This document shows, in pieces, positions 57,261 to 64,000 of a stretch of 64,000 bases of DNA (positions are counted from its first letter, which is position 1; each line of letters starts with the position of its first letter). Origin of the DNA: Timema cristinae (Eukaryota; Arthropoda; Insecta; Phasmatodea; Timematidae); assembly GCA_039000515.1 (NCBI GenBank), contig JBCFYV010000012.1, positions 40,065,429 through 40,129,428 on the forward strand, read 5' to 3'. Below the pieces are notes generated by a model. It saw nothing but the letters and a program-made list of their open reading frames with translations. It did no database searches and had not been told where the DNA came from. A program made the position numbers and the translations under genes.

Positions 57261-58221
57261 TTATTTTTATTAATGTTGAAGAAATGCACAATTTGAGATT
57301 GTGACATTTGGTGATTGAGTATTATTTTATAAATTTAGCAAAGTGAGCTTACTGCACTGAATTTTTACTCTTTGATCACTAGAGCTCGATTCCCAAAATG
57401 TATTAAATTTGCACACCGAATATTGCAATGTTTGTCAACACACAAGTGTGTGAACAGTTGTTTTCTCTTATGTAAAAGAACAAACACCTGAGATATCGAG
57501 GCTTACGATTACACATTTAACATGAAATCGACTTAAACACAAGATTTAAAGACTAACACTAAACATTATTGCTGAAAATAAAAAACTTAAATTGCTGAGT
57601 AAAAAATTAAAAATAAGTCTTAAAATTGTGTATGTTCTTGTAACGTGCTAATTATCCGCTAGCACTTACACTCAAAATACCTTATATTTGATTTTCACAA
57701 TAAATCCAAGAACTAATAAACTCTATTATTAATGTGTGTAAGATATAAACTCAAGGTGAAATCGTGTTGATGAAAACGCCCAAACTTTAGGAAATTGCTT
57801 CAGCTGACTATTCAACACTTCATGGGGGAAGTTCAACACACAGACATCTTGTACGCTGGCCAGATTTGAGTATAGTGACGAGTCGCTTCCCTGTGTTGTT
57901 CTCAGTGGCCGTCTCCTACCACTAGTTGTCTTTTTGGTCATTTTTAGGAAATAACCACTACCCCCTCCTTGTTGATGTCCCTTCCTTAATACGTCAGTGC
58001 ATCTTGTATAAAACAGCCACTCCTCGCTTCACATTTGGTATTCTATTGTAACTATTCGTCGGAGGATATCCTAGAATCTAAACGAGGTCCGTTGGACTAA
58101 GCCAGCGGTGATCACGATGTTTGAGGCATCGGTATCTCCTCCTCACTGCAGATGAAGTAAAGTCTGTGACTATTAAAGATTAATCTAGTGATCTTTGATA
58201 GGCTCTTCGTGATATGTTGTA
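57261..58221. other. Non-coding DNA
   Basis: No gene recognised. 57,730-58,130 has more balanced composition. Confidence 0.4.
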
Positions 58222-58339
58222 CTATGTCTATAAGACATAGTTTTGAATGTCAGGGTTTATGCTCTATCTTTCTATGTCCATAAGAAATAGTTTTGTATGT
58301 AAGAGTTCTGATTTGTTTTTCAATTTCTATTAGACATAG
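58222..58339 (+). repeat. Three ~51-bp tandem units each with a hairpin
   Basis: CTATGTCTataAGACATAG at 58222-58240, CTATGTCCataAGAAATAG at 58272-58290 and TTCTATTAGACATAG at 58325-58339. The first is a perfect 8-bp-arm hairpin. The intervening sequence is also similar (GTTTTGAATGT / GTTTTGTATGT). Confidence 0.7.
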
Positions 58340-59559
58340 TCTTAAATACTTGTGCAATAACCAGACACCCTATATTTGTGGCCAGGTTCAGGTTAGGCTA
58401 AGTCTTTAGATCTAAAACTGGTGGAAATCATCATATCTAGAGCTCAAGTCCATGACATAGCTAGGTCTGTGACTGATTGATATCAGTCTCTAATCTTTCT
58501 ATTGTTGTACATTTATACGGTGATCAACTCATGGGTACGTTTCTAGTCCAGAGAAGTATCACACGTGGTATTGTTTATTTTGACCGGCCCCTACAGGCTC
58601 CTCTTGAATTAGATAATGTTTAACTGTTCCTTGGTGTTATAGTCTGTGTTCAGACTTGTGTTGATATTTAAATATACTATTGAAAGACCAGGCAGTACTA
58701 TTGAGGAAGAGACCGGCATAGTATATTTACAGTCTAGATTCCTGGTAGCTCACCATTAACTATTATTAAACTTATTGTTCCCCTTCTAGGAAATTAACCG
58801 TAGTATCTGTAACTCGATATGAAGTTAACTCATACTAGCTAGTTCATTTTACTACCAACGTTGTAACTCTTTAAACTAGGCCTGTCTAAAATTAGGTATT
58901 GTTAACTGTTATTCTTTTATATGCATATTAGGTTACAGTCTTGTAGCCGCAAGGCTGGAAAGGTATTAAGTATTGTTGCTTAAAATTAAATCAATTATTG
59001 CTTACAATTTAAATTACCATTGTGTTGAGGCAGACGCACCTTCAAATATAATGTGTTTGTTATTCATTTAATGAGCTACAACCATTTCTAATAAAGACAC
59101 AACCATTCTTGTCATGTTGCAGGTCAAACCTAGGTGCTTCACACCTAGCACTCCCAATTGGGGAAACAACGTATAAAGTAACAGATATAATTCCCAACAA
59201 AATACAATGGAACGTTTAGTATATGATCTCGTCAAACAATTTGTATTATTTTCAACTTGATTAAATTTAAATAAACTTACTTGTTAAACTTGTATTTCTC
59301 TCTTATGTTAGATCCTTCCCATCCTTCACTAAACATATTTGTAACTGTATTCGTCACTTCTTCTATCAGATAGGAGAATGGGCGATACAATCTTAATTTT
59401 CCTTTTTAAATAACAAGAGTCTTAAGCTTAATTTTTAAACCATATTAATTAAATTTTTTGAAACTTGTCCCACTCGGTATTTTTAATGTGTCCCTTATGA
59501 TCACACGAGTTTGATACGCTGGTTCTCTGCCGTGAAGATTAATTACTAACTCAAAGAGT
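58340..59559. other. Unassigned transcribed-like DNA
   Basis: Balanced composition to about 59,170, ending near an AATAAAG and the palindromic AGGTGCTTCACACCT. It could be an old LTR or untranslated region. No coding motif. Confidence 0.3.
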
Positions 59560-59712
59560 TAAAGATTGGCAGGTTAACTTAAATTAAATAAACCCATCGT
59601 GGATAAGGGATGGTACATATCACCCACAGTGCACCCAGATGAGATTAGAACCTTGACCTCCCTGTTACCGTTAATTCAGCCTAGTCATAGCTTGGTTGCA
59701 CACCAACGAGTC
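59560..59712 (-). repeat. SINE-B copy, partial
   Basis: CACCCACAGTGCACCCAGATG, GAGATTAGAACCTTGACCTCC (B-box region), CAGCCTAGTCATAGCTTGG. Confidence 0.55.
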
Positions 59713-59939
59713 CCAAGTTGAGTCGATTCTCATGGAGTCAAGACCAATCTGACTCTAGAGTCAAGACCATTCACACTACTGAGTCATTGAGTCAACTAGT
59801 TTGTTCAAAGAGCTCGTGCAATATTGATGGAGTCATAGCGGTGTCTATAAATACAATTGTAAGCAGGCACCGGTGTAGACGTCTGAAAAGACGTCACTAA
59901 GTGTTGATTCATCCAGTTAATGTGGAAAGTTGCAACTTT
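59713..59939. other. Non-coding DNA
   Basis: A 60-codon frame at 59718 has no recognised motif. GAGTCAAGACCA and similar GAGTC repeats occur at 59735-59790. Confidence 0.35.
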
Positions 59940-60250
59940 GATAGTTTTTTTCAAAAATGTATCTAACAATTTTGATTAAAATGTATATATATAAGATTTG
60001 TTTGGCTTTACCAATAGCACCATGATATTAGTTTTTGGGCTAAAATTCATTGAAGGGTAGATTACTGATGATACATTTTTGAAAATTCAAAATATTTCGT
60101 GAATATCTATAAGGATATTTTTTAAATTCTGGGAATTGTGTTTTATGATAAAAAAACACCGCATACTTGTTTTTGTGGTAAAAACTCATCTATGAGTTGT
60201 TAACTGATGACAGATTTTTCAAAACTTATGGCAATAACATTTCTGGACCT
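59940..60250 (+). repeat. Family R dispersed repeat, copy 5 (two ~140-bp subrepeats)
   Basis: TTACTGATGATACATTTTTG (60063) and TTAACTGATGACAGATTTTT (60198) are about 137 bp apart and are the inverse of motifs in the 2.9-3.2-kb copy. CAATTTTGATTAAAATG lies at 59968. Confidence 0.5.
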
Positions 60251-60424
60251 CTTCTTCAAATGGGAATACAGGAATATTGACCAGGGGATTGGCTGATAAG
60301 ACCAGTAGAAGCTTGAAATGTTTATTATTACACAATGGTAACTGTTATGCATCTATTCCAATTGCTTACTCAACCAAAATTAAAGAAGCATATAAAATAT
60401 ACCAAAATGGTCATGCAGAATATT

Positions 60425-60526
60425 TGCTATAATAAACTGTAGGTCCATCATTTCATCTCACAATCACCCTATCATTACACATTAGCGTAAGTGCGTATAA
60501 CCCGAATGGGTAGTAAGACGCGGTGC

Positions 60527-60582
<56 letters not shown>

Positions 60583-60593
60583 CTATAATAAAC
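60425..60593 (+). mobile_element. SINE-A, 5'-truncated, with 13-bp target-site duplication
   Basis: TGCTATAATAAAC at 60425-60437 is repeated at 60581-60593. Only the 3' third of SINE-A is present (TGTAGGTCCATCATTTCATC, GCGTATAACCCGAATGGG, TAGTAAGACGCGGTGCT), ending in (AAT)n at about 60528-60580. The truncation and duplication are what target-primed reverse transcription produces. Confidence 0.9.
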
Positions 60594-60769
60594 ACCAGAA
60601 ATGCATTTGTGTAGATCTAAATATGGTTAACTTCTTGCTTGGGCAGCAAGGTGGATGAACAAAATCCTTGTTTCATATACTTGTGGGATAGTAGGGAAAA
60701 ACAGGATCATTGTTGTAACATTAACCACTAGCTAATGTTACAATACTGGAAACTGCAAACTTACCCAAT
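60594..60769. other. Non-coding DNA
   Basis: No features recognised. Confidence 0.4.
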
Positions 60770-61135
60770 TCTACGAAGACGTCCGCGGCCATGCTCATGT
60801 AAACACCGCGAGCCACTTGTCACACACCTGGTCATCACGACCTTCCTTGTAAGACTGAGGCGCGCCCACTGGGATACGTCACGCCGATTCTGCTTGCCCA
60901 AAGACCATAAGAAGAAAAGAAGTAACACTCCACCAAGTTCACGAGCGGGCTTCTACTAGCTCCGTGAGGCTCCTAGAACCTTCTCCACCCTGTCTACGTT
61001 CTTTGGTCCCCCCCCCCACCATGTTCTGCAAGCTGTGTTTTAGTGCGTATAAAAGATCGACCATGTGAATTGTGAGCCACTCTTGGGCTGGCAGTGAAGG
61101 TCGCTTGAATAGGCGATATCGACGAAAATTACAAT
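60770..61135 (+). promoter_or_regulatory. CpG-rich candidate promoter with TATA box
   Basis: CpG-rich island with a CRE-like TACGTCAC at 60875-60882 and TATAAAAG at 61048-61055. A splice-donor-like ACAAT|GTAAGC lies at 61135/61136, about 55-60 bp beyond the expected start site. It could equally be the U3/R part of an old LTR. No downstream coding exon was recognised. Confidence 0.35.
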
Positions 61136-61682
61136 GTAAGCTAAATTCCTTTTGGGTTAAATGTCTGACTTTTCTAAATTCTTTTTAGGCGCTTCAATTA
61201 TTTTTACTTAGTAAATATCCAAAAAGTTTTAAACTTGCTTTTATTGACATTTCAAGCTATGTCTACGTATAAACTAAAACTTTACTCTTATCTGAACGCA
61301 TAACATATCTGGACTTGAGACTTTTGCTAACTATTGGAATATTTTTGTGAAAGGTTTACGATTTTTACCATCGTAATAATATTAAAGATAAATGGGTTGA
61401 GATGCCTAACCCTTTGGACTTTATATTTTGGGCGTAACAGATTTAAATTGTGTATAAGTTATAGTTACTGGTTTCCTATTTTTATCTCTATATATCATGT
61501 TAGGTTTAGCGCTTTATTTTTAAATGGACTCGTTCCTAAAAAAACCTTGCTCTGATTTATTGTTCGTCAGAGATAGGTGAATTTGGCATTAGACTATGTT
61601 GTCTTATAATATATGTAGATCTCAATTTATTTTTCTCTGGGCTGAATCACTTTTTCTTAGATTAATAGATATTGACTGTAAA

Positions 61683-61719
<37 letters not shown>

Positions 61720-61839
61720 GGGAAAGGGAAAACTACTTATAAATTATGTCATTCGTATACATCACCTGTAGATTTTAACTTAATAAAACTTTTCTAGGTT
61801 TATATGTAAATTTCACTGTGTTAGGGTAAGTTTAGTAAA
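61136..61839. other. AT-rich non-coding DNA with (TA)n
   Basis: A (TA)n tract lies at 61685-61715. No gene recognised. Confidence 0.5.
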
Positions 61840-61990
61840 GTTATCATATGGATGTTCGCCTCCGAACATGAATTGCTGGGCGCCTTCAGCGCGTGGTATG
61901 TATAGATGGGAAGTTGCCATAGCAACCGAGTCATGATGACTAATGAGAGTTGTTGGTCAATTAAATACAAAGTTGTTGTCTAATATCAAC
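61840..61990. promoter_or_regulatory. Cluster of palindromic transcription-factor-like sites
   Basis: GTTGCCATAGCAAC at 61913-61926 fits the RFX X-box pattern RYYNYYATRRNRAC. AGTCATGATGACT at 61930-61942 is a perfect dyad overlapping an AP-1/ATF-like TGACTAA. GTTCGcctcCGAAC (61854-61866) is a further dyad. Site resemblance alone does not show function. Confidence 0.35.
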
Positions 61991-62634
61991 CTCAGCTCAC
62001 ACAAATAGCTAGGTTTAATTGTATATTTTTCCCCATTCTTACGGGGCTGGTAAAAATAATGTGAATAATGTATATTGACTAGGGGTTAGTAATTGTTGAA
62101 GTTAACGTTTAATTCCTAGGTTGAGATTATAATAGGTTATTAGTTTTCATGCCTAATTGTTATTTCTTGTAGCGAGCGATGAGGGTTGCTCTTAAAGCTG
62201 GCGCTAGTGGTATGAAGTCGCCAAAAGAAAATATTGTAAAGAAGTTGCATATTGTATGATTGTTAATATACTTGTGTCCATTGTTGCTGACTCCTTTTTT
62301 GGGAAATTATAATAAATTACTGTTGATGGTGATATTCGTTCCTTCTTTCTATATAAGTATCATCCTTCGGTAATTTTAAGTTGAGTTAGTTCATGTGAGG
62401 TAATCACAAATATGGTATTACGTCTGGGCTGTGTTTATCGGCCGTTGAGGACGGCCGTGAGAACTTGCCCTCATCTATCCCAAATTGCGTGTGCTGGGTG
62501 TTATTTAGCTTACCCAGCGGGTATAACAAGTTCACTCACCCAGCCCACTCTATCGATTGTTATTGTATTTTTTTCTTATTTTCCTTTTGAAGTGTTTGAA
62601 CCCTCTCTTTTGGATGGTAGATCCTAATTATGGT
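61991..62634. other. Unassigned non-coding DNA
   Basis: Short CpG-bearing patch at 62,410-62,540 including the dyad GGCCGTTGAGGACGGCC. The 71-codon frame at 62412 has no recognised motif. Confidence 0.35.
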
Positions 62635-63270
62635 TCATTGTAAAAAGTGAATTGACCTTCCAGGGAAAACATGACTGTAGTTGCAGTGAACATTATTAAC
62701 GGGCCCTTGGTTGAGAGAGATAAAATCACTCCTCGACCACTCCATATCAAGCTTTAACTCGTGAATCCATTTGTTAAGGCTTTGAACGAAAATGGTGATT
62801 GCTTATAATATATTGGTAGACAATTCCTTGGACTGACTATATAAAAACTAAATGCAACAAACTTTTATGGTCCTAAAATTCGTAAAATCATCCACTATTT
62901 GAATTTCATTAACTCTATGAATAATGTTAAAGCTTCTGCCTGATGCAGTTTTGTCTAAGTTGTTAAAAGCTTCTTGAGTAACCACAAAGCTGGCAGTTAT
63001 GAAAAATTGGTGCAAAACATGCTCGTTAAAGTTAAAATTCTGGTTATCAATATGAGCATAAAGGTACACAATCTCTATAGTCACTGAGAAAGGTTTCCCG
63101 GTTAGTCTTGGTGATTATAGTGAGGAACAAGTGGAGAGGTTCCATCAGGATATACAAGTTATGGAGGAAAGGTATCAAGGCAGATCGGACAGACACATGA
63201 TGGCAGACTACTACTGGATCTTCCAGCATGATTGTCCTGATGAAATATATAAAAGAAAATCATACACATG
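62635..63270 (+). pseudogene. Decayed multicopy arthropod protein with ERFHQDI motif
   Basis: Seen, in order: RENMTVVAVN, GPLVERDKITPRPLHIKL, NPFVKALNENGDCL, YGPKIRKIIH (about 62860), FLSNHKAGSYEKLVQNMLV, MSIKVHNLYSH (63051-63083), then after a frameshift LGDYSEEQVERFHQDIQVME (from about 63107) and ERYQG...MMADYYWIFQHDCPDE, ending YKRKSYT (about 63268). In-frame TAA and TGA stops occur near 62756, 62941 and 62956. Known, from memory only: the HLHSH...ERFHQDI...MADYCW region occurs in many uncharacterised proteins present in numerous copies in arthropod genomes, probably part of a mobile element. I cannot name the class. No catalytic role is claimed. Confidence 0.75.
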
Positions 63271-64000
63271 TTGCACCCTCTCGGTATCCTGTACCCCCCG
63301 ACCATAAAAAGGGATAAAAGGGAGAGGATGTACTTAACATACATAGAATGGAAATTATAAAAAATATAGAGATTCAACAAAATGAGCAGTCTATTCAATT
63401 AAATGACAATAGCGCAGATAACAAAAAATGGTCTCATTTTATCATTATGAGTACAGTTGGAAATTATGCTCGAAGCCAACAACTTTATATCATTTAAGTT
63501 GCGCAAGTGTATTAACAAAAGGAAACATGAAATCCATCGTAATAGTGATAGTCCAGTCTATAAGAGACAATAACAAAGCGTATATTTTTAAATGCGATAC
63601 AAAAATATAAGGGCCTAATGGGCACCTTGATATGGTTCCAAAGGTTTCGTAATTCACAGAAAACGATATCATAAATATAAAGATTTAAATTTGACGACTA
63701 CACAACAGAGTTTACACAACGTGAGGGTTTGACTACCAGACATATGCCAAACTCCCACGGGACTATCAAATCTGAGTGAGAATATGGAACAAACAGTTCC
63801 ATCAATTAACAAAACTTTAGCTGTTCAAACATAACTTACGTTACAAAAGATTAAAGTCATCCTAATTCAAATTCCAATAAAAAGTTACTTCACGTTACGT
63901 TAAATCAAACCATAATTTTAAATATGAAAAGTTACTTCGATAAAAAAATTACTCTACAATTCCAAACAATATAATATTAACAAGTCAAACTTCTAATCAG
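63271..64000. other. AT-rich non-coding DNA
   Basis: Short chance frames on both strands with no motif. The window ends here. Confidence 0.5.

Noticed and set aside
57164..57600. Complete hAT element starting CAGTACTGTCCAAC
   Set aside because: Only one terminus could be seen; no matching right end or 8-bp duplication.

Overview
This window looks like intergenic or deep-intronic DNA from a repeat-rich, AT-rich animal genome, most likely an arthropod and perhaps a hemimetabolous insect. That guess rests on remembered repeat families (an RTE-type LINE with a tandem-repeat tail, a second LINE with an insect-like YGCETW / GHAARM C-terminus, a piggyBac relic, hAT-type MITEs, tRNA-headed SINEs and a repeat protein with an ERFHQDI motif) and not on any host gene. 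I found no intact host protein-coding gene, no rRNA and no convincing functional tRNA. Almost every open frame is a tandem-repeat artefact or a short chance ORF.

Layout. 0-6 kb: AT-rich DNA with one copy of a dispersed repeat (here family R) that has subrepeats of about 140 bp. 6.2-8.1 kb: a broken piggyBac transposase. 8.9-10.06 kb: a 57/58-bp minisatellite. 10.2-13.2 kb: three terminal-inverted-repeat elements. 14-25 kb: scattered SINEs, the 3' end of a LINE (minus strand, 16.2-16.8 kb) and unexplained DNA. 25.4-28.66 kb: a degenerate LINE whose 3' end runs straight into a 0.6-kb (TATG)n array. 29-49 kb: SINEs, family R copies, (TA)n-associated palindromes, a full-length SINE with target-site duplication (39.2 kb) and a CpG-rich promoter-like patch (40.8-41.2 kb). 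50.5-51.1 kb: a 30-bp minisatellite with a 150-bp higher-order unit. 52 kb: a hAT-type MITE with 8-bp target-site duplication. 54-60.6 kb: more SINEs, family R, a second foldback MITE and a truncated SINE with perfect target-site duplication. 60.8-62 kb: a second CpG-rich promoter-like patch and a cluster of palindromic transcription-factor-like sites. 62.6-63.3 kb: a decayed copy of a multicopy arthropod protein of unknown class.

The best-supported themes are these. (1) Four SINE families are named here only for convenience. SINE-A and SINE-B have different tRNA-like heads but share one 3' tail, as if they use the same partner LINE. (2) Several microsatellites sit exactly at retroelement termini or at one fixed internal site: (TATG)n at the LINE 3' end, (AAT)n at the SINE-A 3' end, and (CT)n and a G19 run at one pyrimidine-rich site in SINE-B. 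(3) Inverted duplications recur, several next to (TA)n tracts, including a perfect 92-bp palindrome. I did not find a coherent new multi-gene system. All statements come from reading by eye; no alignment or database search was run, so copy boundaries are approximate, usually within 10-20 bp.
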